From NCBI GenBank assembly GCA_021292105.1, contig CM037865.1, forward strand, positions 20,663,428-20,727,427: a DNA stretch of 64,000 nucleotides, in the 5' to 3' direction. This document shows positions 11,165-22,467 of this stretch, piece after piece (position 1 is the first letter of the stretch; every line of letters begins with the position of its first letter). The position numbers were made by a program, and so were the translations under genes. Source of the DNA: Anadara kagoshimensis. Taxonomy: Eukaryota; Mollusca; Bivalvia; Arcoida; Arcidae. The notes below the pieces were generated by a model. That model was given only the letters and a program-made list of their open reading frames with translations, ran no database searches and had not been told where the DNA came from.

Positions 11165-11565
11165 TCAAATTTCAATGCGGAAAGCAAAGTAAAACTTAAA
11201 AACTGGCAAATAAACATAGCACGAACCTTAACCAGAGAAGTATGTAGCTAGCTGGCCCCCATTAACGTAGAGAATGAAAGAAACGTGGAACTTTAGGATG
11301 TCTAATAAACCCAGGGTAATTTTGGATATAATATTTACCAAAAATATATTGTGACGACACCTTTTTCAGGACCTTAGTTAGTATAGGCTTTCAATATTCC
11401 TGAGTCAACAATAATTTGTAAGCAGTTTGCTAAAGTTTTGTTATAAAAAGTCCCCGTGGTTAAAACAAGCTCCACCATAGCGTATTTATTGTGAAACAAA
11501 TACGCCATAAGCAGGAGAAGCAGGTATGTTGCTGCATATAAAAGGAAAGATGACAATAGAAAATT
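11165..11565 (-). pseudogene. Retrotransposon pol C-terminal fragment plus 3' UTR
   Basis: Minus-strand translation from about 11517 gives AYGVFVSQ*IRYGGACFNHG, matching AYGVFVFQLIRYGRACFHYG in the copy at 31758-32045. This is the conserved C-terminal part of a reverse-transcriptase polyprotein. Later codons include stops and frame shifts (LLTNYC, then NIESLY). Below 11370 it runs into the 3' UTR, which here lacks the CACCTCCTGTTTA core. It is a dead, 5'-truncated insertion. Confidence 0.6.
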
Positions 11566-11634
11566 TGAAGTCATCATGTTTGTCACTTGTTTATAGGTGT
11601 AAAGCTATCATGCTTTAGGAACACTCCCAAGAAT

Positions 11635-12240
11635 GTACTGGCTAATAATTAAAAAATGACATACAACTTGCATTTTGAGTTTTTGGAATACACGTAAATC
11701 TACACACCATTGAACATATAATACAGGACCAAAATATAACTTGACCAAACATTTCATTGGTGACATTTAACATACTTTTCGAATTCTCAGAATAAATCAA
11801 CCAATCGCTTAACGCAAAACATGCATTTTAAATTTTCAGCACAAAATAGACCACACATGTCACAGATAACAAAGGACTCAAAATTAAGTAATTCAATAGC
11901 ATTAGTGATTAGATTTAACTTTCATTAATTCTCAGAATAAATCGACCAATCAATTTACAGTTGACATAGAGCCTAAAAAGTAGTTGACAAATATTTTAAG
12001 ACTTTACATAAAGCTTACATTCCAAGTTTTCAGAGTTAGTCGACCAATCAATTTTTCCAAAAGTTTTAGCATAAATCCACCAATCACTTGAAAGATAACA
12101 TAGGACGCAAAATATATCAACAAATCATTTAAAACAAAACTTGCAGTTCAAATTCTCAATATAAATCAACCAATTACTTAAGAGATACATATATACTGTA
12201 CATATCTAATTCTGTGGATTATCAACCAATTTACATTCAT
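11635..12240. repeat. Degenerate tandem repeat with AATCAACCAATC motif
   Basis: The phrase TTCTCAGAATAAATC(A/G)ACCAATCA or a close variant recurs near 11780, 11930, 12030, 12070 and 12160, usually preceded by CATTTAAA/TTGCATTT and followed by a variant of GATAACATAGGACNCAAAAT. Spacing ranges from about 50 to 150 bp. The array therefore carries several CCAAT boxes, but nothing indicates promoter function. Confidence 0.55.
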
Positions 12241-12307
12241 GACAGAAAGTGTTACGTCGGCTTTCCGTGATTGATATTCCGCTAATTGATAACATTTTGA
12301 CATGCAT

Positions 12308-12519
12308 ACAGTACTGACCTGTCAAAAATTTAACAAAGAACAAATTAGTTCAGAATTTGCATCTCATCTCGAGTCCCTTAAATCGTCAGCTTTACGGCAG
12401 CTGGTATCTAACGGCACCATTTCGGTCACTAGCAATCCATATATCTAAGCCACTCAGCAGTCAAGCTTTTGTTCCTTCTCGTTTAAGAGGTGTGGATTTT
12501 TAGACAGGTCTCTTCTGTA
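12308..12519. mobile_element. Family P TIR MITE, copy 2
   Basis: Left end ACAGTACTGACCTGTCAAAA and right end TTTTTAGACAGGTCTCTTCT. The interior carries CGGCAGCTGG and a GGCACCATTTCGG run typical of the family. The right TIR is diverged. Confidence 0.65.
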
Positions 12520-12746
12520 TGTAACATCAAATTACACGGTATATTCGATATATTTGGTCTTTATATTTGTCAAAAAATTGACAAAATGTCAAAATATTTA
12601 CCACATGTCATGTAAAGTGTGTTCCCGTCATTACGATCCGTACTTTTCCCATTAAATAAATCCATTATTTCTAGGAAATCATTCCAGTCACGTAATTGGG
12701 ACGAGTATTCCGTTTCTACATCTTCTTTACAGACCTTGTTGAATAT

Positions 12747-12952
12747 ACAGCAGAGACCTGTAGAAAGTTTAACACTGAACTTAACGTAAAGGAGTAAACG
12801 CTCGGCTACTAAATGTCTCAGATGTGGATAACTAGGGACAGAAAAGCCTCAAAGAGATAGAAAAAAGCTGACGAAATAAAGCCAAGAATAACTGTCGATT
12901 GATTAGACATTAACTTTTTGCATAATGTTAAACTTTCGACAGGTCGGTGCTA
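12747..12952. mobile_element. Family P TIR MITE, copy 3
   Basis: Left end ACAGCAGAGACCTGTAGAAA with AGTTTAACACTGAA. Right end TTAAACTTTCGACAGGTCGG. Only ~230 bp separate it from copy 2, so two independent P insertions lie side by side in similar orientation. Confidence 0.7.
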
Positions 12953-12959
12953 TAAACAA

Positions 12960-14270
12960 TTAATTATTTCCTTTCAAAACGCAGTAAACATGCGTATTTC
13001 TTGTTTTTTGTCCGCTCATGATCTTTACTGTATGTGAAAATTGGTAACTGATTAATGACAGGATTTTAATTGGTGTATTGTCTTTTAAATATTGAAATTA
13101 ACTCCTATCTTTTAGAAAGTTTGTACGTTTTCACAAGTGATGCACTCAACATGTACTATAGAGGCTATTTAAAGTTATTCATATTCCATTTAAATGCGTT
13201 CCTTTATGTTGTCGATCATATTTTATTGTCAATCATACAAGAGGGAGAGATTTAAACCATTGTATGTAAAGTTACTATTGTATGATAGATCATTGTTTAC
13301 AAAACTTTGATTAAATTTTATTAAATGGTGTTTAAAAAATAGTAAAATTCTAAAATCTAGAAGTTACAATTGTTCTGTATATGCAGTAAAAACTACTGTA
13401 AGTGAAAAAAAATCAAACTTTATTCAAATTTATTTGATTTTCTATGGATATAAAGAGAATTTCACTGTCACAGTCACAGTGGTTCCTACAGTAATTCAAT
13501 GTAAAGGCTATTCACCCTCGTCAGATCATTGAAAAACAGTATACAAACAATCATTGAAACAATTCCACAACATATGATTCTGTGTACAGTTATCGAATTT
13601 AGAGCTGACGTTATTGTACATCATATAATAAAATATTGAATCAGGGATTCTTTATCATTTATCAAAGTCTAGAAACCTATAACAGAACAATAGCAAGCAA
13701 TATGACAATAAATCATCATAGGATTGGAAATAACCAAAATCAGCTCTCTATGAATCAAATTGACGTCACAGGTCAAAGGTCATAGGTTAAACGTCATGTC
13801 GAGTGTTTAAAGAGAAAAATCACATTTTATATCATTTCTGATGCACTTTGGTTGAAATGTGTTTGGTAACGAGTTACGCAATATTAAGCAAAATAAGATA
13901 CCGGTATACAATATATATACATTATTACATAGCAATATATACTTCCCATAGAAATTAAACGTTAAATCCCGAGGTGTTACCGTGCAATATATACCGATAC
14001 TTCAATATATACCGATATTTGCACGTTAACTTTGTTCCAGTCAGAGGTTGCCCTAATCAATTTTTTCATATTGCACGCTTTATCACATGACGCTGTCGTT
14101 TATGACGTCATACGATTGTTGTCGATTTCATCGCTGTGTTGTTTGTCATATTACACTAGTTCTTATATCCATTTACAAGAACTAGCGTAATATGTATGTA
14201 CTGTACAGCAAAATGGTATTTTACATGAAATACTTGACGGAAGTAAACGAAATTTATTTTGATATATAAT
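12960..14270. other. Anonymous stretch
   Basis: No gene is seen. Small local features only: TGACGTCA near 13764 and 14104, and an 18-bp near-tandem CAATATATACCGATA pair at about 13984-14020. Confidence 0.4.
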
Positions 14271-14273
14271 AAA

Positions 14274-14395
14274 AGGGTTATTGAACTGATATTGTGAAAT
14301 ATTGTCCCGAGTTGACAGGACATTTGCACGAGCCTTTTATTGAACTGATATTGTAAAATATTGTGAAATATTCATAATATCAATTCAATAACCCT
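14274..14395. mobile_element. Short inverted-repeat (hairpin) element
   Basis: AGGGTTATTGAACTGATATT at 14274 is matched by its near-complement AATATCAATTCAATAACCCT ending at 14395. Inside, the left arm is repeated directly at about 14337. The core reads GTCCCGAGTTGACAGGACAT. The size and structure suggest a mini MITE. Confidence 0.55.
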
Positions 14396-14398
14396 ATA

Positions 14399-14743
14399 GT
14401 ACTGACATGCTTTAAACACTAGGCTAACGAATTAATGTCTACTCGTAAGTCCATTCCGGCTTTCTTTAGCTATATTTGAAAGTTATTTCCGGAAGCTGCT
14501 ACCTACTAGTATCTTTTGGTAGCATTACGGTCCTTACTATCCATACCTCGGTTACCCAAGAGCAAAACTTAAAAATATATAAAAACATCAGACCGGGCAA
14601 GAGCACCTTCATTCTTTAATCCTTACCCCAAAAGACTATCACCGCCAGAGCGAGTCCGTTGCTGTCGAACTAGGTACCCTAAAAAGGTACTTCGATTCCT
14701 TTTTCGTAAACTTACTGTAAAACTTTCGACAGGTCTCTACTGT
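14399..14743. mobile_element. Family P TIR MITE, copy 4 (long)
   Basis: Left end GTACTGACATGCTTTAAACA is weak. Right end TAAAACTTTCGACAGGTCTC is strong. The interior has GGCTAACGA and GGAAGCTGCTACC. It is ~345 bp, longer than the usual 205-220 bp, so it holds an extra insertion or an expanded centre. Confidence 0.55.
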
Positions 14744-15189
14744 TTGCATGTACAAATCATGGAGCTGTGTCTTGGAAGATATTGTTTGATAGAAAAACCA
14801 ATCATCGCTGTTATAGCTTATATTAATTTCACATTGATTAGAAGTCATCTATGTGTTCTTACGTCGAGGAATGTGTATTGGGTGTCATTTAAAACATCAG
14901 GAAATGTGTATTGACTGTCATCTTCGATCTGACCATTTAACATCGGTATTATCCATCATTGCCTGGTATTGGCTCAGTCAAGAAACTATTTTAAAAGTGT
15001 TGAAGTTCCGATAGATATAAAAACTTACGAGATCACTAAGATAACCGTCTTAAGTCGACATTTGCAAATCGCTGTATCCCGGCATTAACATTTACCATTT
15101 GGCTACCTGAACTTTTAGATATTTGTTTTTTTTCTTTTTACAAAATAAATGTTTTTGTACTTGAAGCAGAGCATTTAAGCGCGTTGCTG

Positions 15190-15718
15190 TACAGTCCAGA
15201 CATGTTGAAAGTTTTAACACTTACCTAACGAAGGGGGATCGACACCTGGCTGCTGAGTAGCCGAAATATAGATAACCATATTATATATATAGCTAACGAA
15301 ATGAATTGAGTAATGGTGTTTAACGTCCAAGTCAAGAATATATCACTGATATCGAGACGTCACCAACTATAGGCGAAGGTGCGGAAACTTTGCCTGAACA
15401 GTGTGTCGATGGCATTATACAGCAGGGTTCTTTATCGTGCCACGCCTAACGTGACACGGGACCTCTTTTATTTATTTCCCATCCGACAGAAACTTGACTT
15501 TAATTTCCTAATGCCGAGTGATTGGCGAAAGAACAGTCACTACCCACTTTTAAGTCTTGGGTCAGACCCCGTAAGGGTTCGAACCCACGACCTCCCACCT
15601 ATACGGAACGAACACTCTACCGTTTGAGCTACCGCAGTGGTTCACGAGATGAGCTGCCTATTCGGGTTCGGCACCAGTTTATAATCCCAGTACTAATTTT
15701 TTGACAGGCCTGTACTGT
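15190..15718. mobile_element. Family P TIR MITE, copy 5, interrupted by a SINE
   Basis: Left end TACAGTCCAGACATGTTGAA followed by TTAACACTTACCTAACG. Right end TTTTTTGACAGGCCTGTACT. The middle is occupied by a complete SINE (15303-15640). Removing it leaves a MITE of about 190 bp, near the family norm, so the SINE landed in an existing MITE. Confidence 0.75.
15303..15640 (-). mobile_element. tRNA-derived SINE, near full length
   Basis: Read on the minus strand it starts ACTGCGGTAGCTCAAACGGT (A-box region), continues AGAGTGTTCGTTCCGTATA and GGGTTCGAACCCTTACGGGG (B box GGTTCGAACCC), then the conserved body AAGTGGGTAGTGACTGTTCT, CACTCGGCATTAGGAAATTA and ACCATTACTCAATTC tail. The A/B boxes form an internal RNA polymerase III promoter of the tRNA type. 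It is a SINE rather than a tRNA gene because a ~265-bp unrelated body follows. Confidence 0.88.
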
Positions 15719-15719
15719 C

Positions 15720-16285
15720 TTTACAAGTCAATCAAATCTTCGTTTGATATCTTTGGTCATCTAACATGGATAAAACGTGTCCCTTACAATAACAATCTCC
15801 AGTCTATGATACAGGCCTGGTTACCAATAAATGAATCCAATTACATTTCTTTGGATATCCATGATTACATTTCAGTCACAAAGAAGCTGTACTAGGCGTG
15901 TATTATATAGTGTGTGTTACAGTTTATAATTCATCTTGACTCGCAATACAGTACTGATATAATAGAGTGCAGTAATAGAGTTTTAAGCCTCAATCAGAAT
16001 TTTTTCCTGATATATCGAGTCATGCATGGTATGTTGGAGTTAATAGGAGTATTTGGAAAAAACTCCCTACCTTCGGCAAACGAACTGAAAAATTTCTAAC
16101 ACTACTATCAGCCTCGAGTCAGGGTTCCAACTTAGGTGTTGGCAGGCACAATGACCCGTAACAAGCGCTTTGAACCAGTTGGTCATCGAAATTCCTTCAA
16201 TCGTCAAGCAATTCTCATTATAGAAATTAGAACATTTAAACCAAACATCTACTGCCTTTATTTGCTTAGCGTTTCATAAAGAGTA
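15720..16285. other. Anonymous stretch
   Basis: Two short open frames (60-64 codons) lack homology that I recognise. No repeat is assigned. Confidence 0.35.
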
Positions 16286-16466
16286 CCAGGGGCGGATCCA
16301 GGATTTTTTGAAAGGGAGAGTTGAGAATTACTAGTATATCAATGCTAGGTGCGAGTACCGAAGGCACGAGCTTCCAGAGACGTGGGGTCTAGTAAACGCG
16401 ATCCGGAACAACAAGTATACAGAAATGGGTTGTTACATTAACATATGGGGTCACATCAGTCAATAG

Positions 16467-16489
16467 CTCTCTCTCTCTCTCTCTCTCTC
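16467..16489. repeat. (CT)n microsatellite
   Basis: Uninterrupted CT dinucleotides, 23 bp, inside the hAT-like MITE. Confidence 0.97.
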
Positions 16490-16521
16490 AAATTTTGCAA
16501 AGGGGGTTGCAACCCCCGCAA

Positions 16522-16536
16522 CCCCCCCCCCCCCCC
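16522..16536. repeat. Poly-C tract
   Basis: Fifteen consecutive C, preceded by a GGGGGTTGCAACCCCC palindrome (16502-16517). Such runs are prone to sequencing and assembly error. Confidence 0.95.
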
Positions 16537-16559
16537 GTTAAATCCACCACTTAGTACAG

Positions 16560-17985
16560 ATTACAAAAACACATATAGCAACTAATGTGAAGCATAATTT
16601 AAAACCGTTTCTCCCAAAAATAAATGGATATGTTATACTGAAATATATATACCTTCATGTTGAACATTTCTCTTGAGATCAAGTTGTGCTTATTTCTTAG
16701 ATACATGTGTATTTCCATTATTCTTTCTTAAAAATAATAGGTCTTCAGACGATAAAGCAATGATAATGATACAATACCAGTACTTCTCTTACAAAGCTGA
16801 ATATTGATACTACTTATATTTATCTGTTGGTAAAACAAACAAAATTGTGGAGGGTCACACGGTAGTTTGTGGGGGTAATACGAATTAATTATTAACGCAG
16901 TTGTTAATTGTTTCAACATATTGAAAAATTCCATGGTTTTAACACATTGAGTTGATGCAGATATCTTTGTGATGTTCTTGAAAGCTTTCTTAATATAAAG
17001 ATATTGGAATATGATTATTTAACATGATGGTGCAATAATATTATTACTTTTACAGGTGTTTCCAATTCTCGCAATGGGGCTCGCTATTATAGCACTTGAT
17101 CAACAAAGACCTTAAGGTTTGTGCGCAATGTTTCGGAAAACGTTTACTTTACCAATTCCAGGAATAACGTCGTTTTTAGGGACAACATGAACTGATATGA
17201 TTCATTATACATTGTGCTTAACGTAATGTTGAAAATAGAGAAAATTTTGCGTCAGGTAATTTTCGTGAAAATTGTCATTTCAAGATATTCGAACAAGTTT
17301 ATTTTTGCGCCATCGAAAGATAATTGAAAATGCAAATGAATGATATGAAAATAAAGCATTTTCCGTGAAAGTTTTATTTTCGCGCTTTGTAACTTTCGCG
17401 AATTAACGCAAAAATAGTCCTATTTACAGCAATGGCTCATCCCTGTAGCTTGAAATTTTCCATTTCAATAATTGACGAGTATTAATTTAATTCAAATTAC
17501 AATCAATTATTTTATCAGAACAAATTTAAAGTGAGTTTGACAAAATCAGATAGTATTTACTCTCGAAACAACACGATGACATCTCTAAGTCAGGGTATAC
17601 AAACTCGACACTTTAAAAAGCATATCTAATAGGAACGGTTGTATCTCTAAATCAACATCTAAGCTTCGTAAGTATCACCCTGACGATTGATTGTGTGTTT
17701 AAGTTTGGCAGCACTCAGACAGTTCAATGACATCACTGTCAAGTTTGATATGTATAATTATGTAACTGTATGGTAAAACTATAAGATTGAAATCAACAAT
17801 TATCGGAAATTTGTCTGGATTTCTTTCGAAATTTGATACTCAATGTTTCAATAAATAATGTATACATGTATATAACTGAAAAGATGACGGTGGCAATGCA
17901 ATCTTTTTATGAAAAGTATAAGTTCCTAGTTTACAATCATTTCTTATAGTTCCCATCATTTCATGTACCCCTTTCATTTTAAATT
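16560..17985. other. Anonymous stretch with a TTTCGCG-rich segment
   Basis: No gene is seen. At about 17240-17430 several TTTCGTGAAA, TTTTCGCGC and TTTCGCGAATTAACGC motifs cluster, ending in AGTCCTATTTACAG. This resembles the edge of a dispersed element, but its other end is not identifiable. Confidence 0.35.
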
Positions 17986-17992
17986 TTGATCA

Positions 17993-18060
17993 CACGTGAC
18001 ACCAGGCGCTTACACTTCCGCAGCACCCGGTCCCACTTCCTTGGTGAAAATATTTAACCT
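17993..18060 (+). mobile_element. Retrotransposon 3' end fragment (family A)
   Basis: CACACGTGACACCAGG, GCGCTTACACTTCCG, AGCACCCGGTCCCACTTCCT and TGGTGAAAA follow the plus-strand 3' UTR order. The 3' terminal part is lost. Confidence 0.55.
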
Positions 18061-18061
18061 T

Positions 18062-18830
18062 TTTTTACCTTTTTTTGGTTTTTTTATTTTGAGATAATAA
18101 TTTGGACATGTGTTGGCATGGCGCTTTTTATAAGAATATTTTCCTAAACGTAAATCTTCATAATTTCGTTTGTTTTAAACACACAGAGGGTTTGAAGATG
18201 TCATTTAGTGGTTCATCGAATTAACAACACCACTGGTATTTTTTAATTTTCAACACAGTGAGGAGTGTTATAATCAGTAGTATCTATATATTAAAACCCA
18301 TCTTTTATTTCTTCGTTTCACGCGTTTGAAATTTCTTAAGGTCATGTACATATTTTTCTTCTACACACGTGATTCAGACACAAATCCATTAATTCTATTT
18401 GTGTGTTCGTGGTTTTCCATATGTTTATCATTTGTTATTTAATCACCCTACAATATTATATAAATAACATACAGGTTATAAGTAATATTACTTCTATTTT
18501 TCTTTAATCTTGTAGACACGTTCTTTTGTCAAGATTAAAATCTCATATACACATTACATATTTACCATTTCCATTTCCATGATTTCATGGCCCATTTAAA
18601 CGAAATTAAAAAGTTTAACTTTATACCTATATAATATTATAATCTAATTATAATCTAGTTTTATACCTTTTTACAGAAAACCCACTTCTATGTTTTGAGT
18701 TAATGTAAATTCAAAGAAATAAATCATTTCACCAAAATCTAATTTCACAGTGGCAAAGATGTTCACAGTGTTCTAATTAGATATTAGGCATACCGTATAA
18801 TGAAAATGAAAATAATATAGAAACGGTTGC
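18062..18830. other. Anonymous AT-rich stretch
   Basis: Poly-T-rich start, otherwise no recognised feature. Confidence 0.4.
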
Positions 18831-18831
18831 A

Positions 18832-19048
18832 GTACAGGCCTGTCAAAAATTTAACACTGCTAACGAATCACTGCCGAAGAAGCAGCTAGTTTTGGGTTCT
18901 CGTTAGCTACATATCAACAGATTTCGCTAGTTATCATCTATCTGTTGGCAGTTTTTCTGCCACTAGTTTCAGAAATCTAAGTCACTCGGCAGTCAAGCTT
19001 CGACTCCTTTTTGTTAGTTTGGTGTTTAACTTTTGACAGGCCTGTACT
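18832..19048. mobile_element. Family P TIR MITE, copy 6 (best preserved)
   Basis: Left end GTACAGGCCTGTCAAAAATT then TAACACTGCTAACGA. Right end TTTAACTTTTGACAGGCCTG with CAAGCTTCGACTCCTTTTTG further in. The TIRs can be extended inward to about 40 bp through the GCTAACGA / TCGTTAGC-type motif, so the element can fold into an imperfect hairpin. Interior motifs GAAGCAGCTAG and GTTAGCTACAT recur in other copies. Confidence 0.8.
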
Positions 19049-19049
19049 A

Positions 19050-19332
19050 CTTTATCACTATTGCAAGAATACCACATGGGGAATCGTGAAGAATTTATAT
19101 TGGAATGGAATGCTGTTTTTCATTCAAGTTTAACATTCATCTTACTTGTTTTTCGTTTTGTTAGAAGTCCCTATTAGCTTAGTTTAATGAATCTTACTTG
19201 TCTTCTCCACTTTGAAAATAATTCGTCACTATTCATATTATACCACAAAAAAAACATTGATTTAAACAACCAACATTATAATTATGAGAGAGAGAGTATT
19301 CGCGAGTTGCTGTTTGTTGTCATTATCTTTCG
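19050..19332. other. Anonymous stretch
   Basis: No feature recognised. Confidence 0.35.
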
Positions 19333-19333
19333 A

Positions 19334-19374
<41 letters not shown>
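19333..19374. repeat. (GA)n microsatellite
   Basis: About 42 bp of GA with one AAA interruption. It creates an Arg-Glu run in a 132-codon open frame on the plus strand and a Ser-Leu run on the minus strand. Both are by-products of the microsatellite rather than genes. Confidence 0.97.
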
Positions 19375-19865
19375 ACAAGTAGTATTCATGCAATTGTCTT
19401 TCAGAAATTATTTTGATTATGACAACAAATGTCCAAAGCAAACCATTGTTGAAGTTAAAGCAACTTACAAATCGATAGCTATCAAACGCATGCTGAAAAC
19501 GACCATGTATGCAAAGAAATACTCTGAAGTGACATTCTTGAAACTCAAGCATTCTAAAGGGATACACTGTCCTGGGACTGAATAAAAGTATCTATCATAG
19601 CGTATTAGCCATTTTAATAATTCAACATGTTTGGTATAGTGTATTTGTTACATTCGCATGAGACTGGACCCAGATGTTGATAAGAAAATGATGTTGTATT
19701 GTCCCTGTATGAGTCTAATTTGGGTAATTGGGAAAAACAAAATTAATTATCTATCATTTTTGTATATGCTTTGAACTTTAAGCGAACCCTTACAGCATTT
19801 TTTTAACTAAACGATTGTGAGTGTTTGCTAAAACATAATTAATTCAATTTGCTATTGCGTTTGTT

Positions 19866-19868
<3 letters not shown>
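19375..19868. other. Anonymous stretch
   Basis: An open frame continues to 19585 after the GA tract but shows no recognisable domain. Nothing else is seen. Confidence 0.35.

Positions 19869-19901
<33 letters not shown>
19869..19901. repeat. (GA)n microsatellite
   Basis: Pure GA, 33 bp. Confidence 0.97.
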
Positions 19902-19902
<1 letters not shown>

Positions 19903-20610
19903 AATCACGCGTATGTTTACATAAGTCAGAAAACAACTTACTAGATTTCGAAGAAGCGAGGATGTGACCGTAATTCATAGTAAAGTTCTTTCTAACAAAT
20001 CATTAAAAAGCCTGCTGGAAAAGTTAGGCTATTCAGGGACTTGGTCTGTTGCTGCTTTACAACCTAACACTTAATAGACATTGAATGCTACTGATACCAA
20101 GATGTTTACTAACAATGCCAATGACATATAGTGCGTCAAGTTTGACCTTTAATTTGAATATTAAATTGAGCCAATAAACTGTGAGATTAAGGTAAGACAG
20201 TATGTTTTATTATCATAAATACCCGGCACCCAGTATTACTATCATCTTTATTCACTATAAAAATAGAATTAAAAACAAATATATATTTGAGATTAAAATT
20301 TATTGAAATAGGAACCAAGATCCCAATCTTGTCGATTGACAGCAAGTATCACTAGGCCAGATCTAGAAAAGCACTAAATCAAATTCATGACCTTGGCCAA
20401 GGTAAACGACGTCTTTTGTCATCTTCCGTATGAGCTCAATGATCAAGTATCACTTCGATGTCTTTTTCAAAAAAAAAAAGAAAAGAAAAGAAAAATATAT
20501 TAAATTTTAAAAAAAGTAAATAAAAAATCATTATTCAAAAATCAAAGCACCGGCGGTGGACAACCACATATCTTGTTCTCAGGTATCGCTTCCCTGGTAG
20601 AAGGTCTCGT
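19902..20610. other. Anonymous stretch with A-rich purine tract
   Basis: At 20469-20495 lies an A/AAAAG tract. No gene or assigned repeat is seen. Confidence 0.4.
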
Positions 20611-20705
20611 GTTTAACCAAGCTTGTCATTTTCAAAGTTTTTTACTTTGCTTCTGGATTGTAATTCGGACATGTATGAATATGTTTGTTTTTGATTTAAT
20701 AAATG
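20600..20705 (+). mobile_element. Retrotransposon 3' end (family A), plus strand
   Basis: GGTCTCGTGTTTAACC, CTTGTCATTTTCAAAG, CTTTGCTTCTGGATTGTAAT and the terminal ATGTTTGTTTTTGATTTAA are in the canonical order, ending at the shared 3' boundary. Confidence 0.65.
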
Positions 20706-20709
20706 AGTT

Positions 20710-21735
20710 TATGACGCCGTGATGTATTCTCTTCTAAGGCATGGTTATTCCAAATTAGTGCAAAACTCTTTAGACTGTGTCTGTAAGCATTTAACCCTTT
20801 ATCATGATAAAAATCTATTAAAGAGAATGGCACAATATATCTTCTGATTGTTCAAAAGACTATCAATTAATTAGTCAAGTAGATTTATAAGAATTAATTG
20901 AAATAATATATAAAAATGAGAGCGATTGTTTGAAGTCAACATATGAAGTCCACTTACATCGCTTTATATGCCGTTATTATCGGTTATTTCCCGTCGTTAT
21001 TACTTTTAAAGGGGAGAATTTGGTATTAAGGTAGCTTATTTGTGCCGTGATTTCACCCTTTTTGGAAAGATTTTGAATGCGCTAAAACGCTCAAATGACA
21101 GCATTTCAACAAAGCACCAAGTTAACCAAGTGGATTAATGTTTTATGTCCGATTTTTGCCACTTTCATACAATTCATTTGTATTTTTGGCGGTAAGTAAT
21201 GGGTTGGTGGATAAAACCAGAATATTTAAAGAAAATCACCAAAAAACAAGACAACGGACCATTTATCTCGCATTCGGATCTGTTCGAATGGAATTTGAAC
21301 CTAAGCACTACAAATACAAACCTAACGATCTGTGTTCATTTCATTACCCAAAAAGCAAAGTAGACAAGAAATTAACTTTCAATATTGGAAGAGGAAAAAC
21401 GAAACCAAAATATCAAAAAAAAAATTAAGGGATGTTTATGTGTTTACTATAAAGGGGATGGGGATCTTATGGCATAAATCGGCTACCGTAAAACTCTAGT
21501 GCTCATAACACTTTTGCAACACTTATCTAAATGCATATTCAACATAATGAAGTACTTCGTAAACAAATTATCCGAAAAATCTACACGGGCGCTACACCTA
21601 ACAAACTTTTATATTTAATCTTTTTAAAATTATGAAACTTTGTATTATCAAGAATATTCAATATAATACAAATTAGATAAGTTACAATGCAAGTACAAAA
21701 ACCCATTATTTCGCCACAGTACACAAATAGTAAAT
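20710..21735. other. Anonymous stretch with one modest open frame
   Basis: A 96-codon frame (21138-21428) begins at an ATG and contains GTAAGT after its 18th codon (21192). I recognise no domain, and the basic, low-complexity C-terminus argues against a real protein. No repeat family is assigned. Confidence 0.3.
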
Positions 21736-21740
21736 ATAAT

Positions 21741-21954
21741 GTACATGCCTGTCGAAAATTTAACAACAAGCTTTAGAAAGACGCCGTAGTTCGGTTTCCA
21801 AATGGCAAAGACAAATTTGCCAAAAAGCTGTCGAGAGTTAAAAAGGAGCTAACAAAAAACTGTTGTGGTATATAGCTAACGAGGGGCGAGATGACCTGTC
21901 GATTCGGCACCAATTCGTTAGGTTATTGTTTAACTTTCGACAGATCTTTACTGT
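21741..21954. mobile_element. Family P TIR MITE, copy 7
   Basis: Left end GTACATGCCTGTCGAAAATT and right end TTTAACTTTCGACAGATCTT. The interior includes AAAAAGCTGTCGAGAGTTA and ATAGCTAACGAGGGGCGAGA, motifs shared with copy 9. Confidence 0.8.
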
Positions 21955-22372
21955 ATATAGGAGCTTCCACTTAATCAATACAATTAATGACTAGTACAGA
22001 TTTCCGTACGAATATATCCCCTCTAATTGATCATAAGTACCGGTGTTTGAGTTTTGCTTTTTAACTCTTTGCGTAAATATTCAGCATCGTGTTTGTTTTT
22101 TGTCAGTGTATTCCGTTTTTATAGACATTATATCTTGACGAGTCATCTATAGTTTATAATGAATATAATCATTATGTATATAAGTATATTTCCGTTGATC
22201 ATTTGAAGAAAACGTAAAAACGGTATACTAATATCCTATACAGAAGTGCGCGTACTTAGTTTGTAGTAGGGATCTACATAAAAGCAATCGAAGAATATAT
22301 ACATTGTACATTTCTGTTAGTGTTTAGTTTTTCTTACAAATTATTTACAATAAAAATTAACTTATATTATAC

Positions 22373-22467
22373 ATTTATTGCCTTTGAGTGAGGGAGATAT
22401 GAACATTTGTTCACCCGCAACAAGTCATATTTCCCGAGGGCGAAGCCCTCAAATAAAGGCAATAAAT
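22373..22467. mobile_element. Small hairpin element (~95 bp)
   Basis: TTTATTGCCTTTGAGTGAGG at 22373 and CCTCAAATAAAGGCAATAAA ending 22466 are inverted copies with small mismatches. The centre holds the palindrome GAACATTTGTTC and GGGCGAAGCCC. It probably belongs to a non-autonomous foldback or MITE family. Confidence 0.55.

Larger units (their letters stand above)
16287..16552. mobile_element. hAT-like MITE with CT and poly-C tracts
   Basis: The left end CAGGGGCGGATCCAGGATTT is the typical terminus of many animal hAT-type elements. The right end TTAAATCCACCACTTA is its degenerate complement. AGTAC flanks both ends (16282-16286 and 16553-16557), a partial target-site match. The interior has (CT)11.5 at 16467-16489 and a run of 15 C at 16522-16536. 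No transposase is encoded. Confidence 0.65.

Noticed and set aside
15379..15704. Overlapping 60-82-codon open frames
   Set aside because: They lie entirely in the SINE, which is non-coding.
19187..19585. 132-codon open frame (longest in the window)
   Set aside because: The frame is held open across a GA microsatellite, with an Arg-Glu run and no recognised domain. The minus strand is open over the same tract as well.
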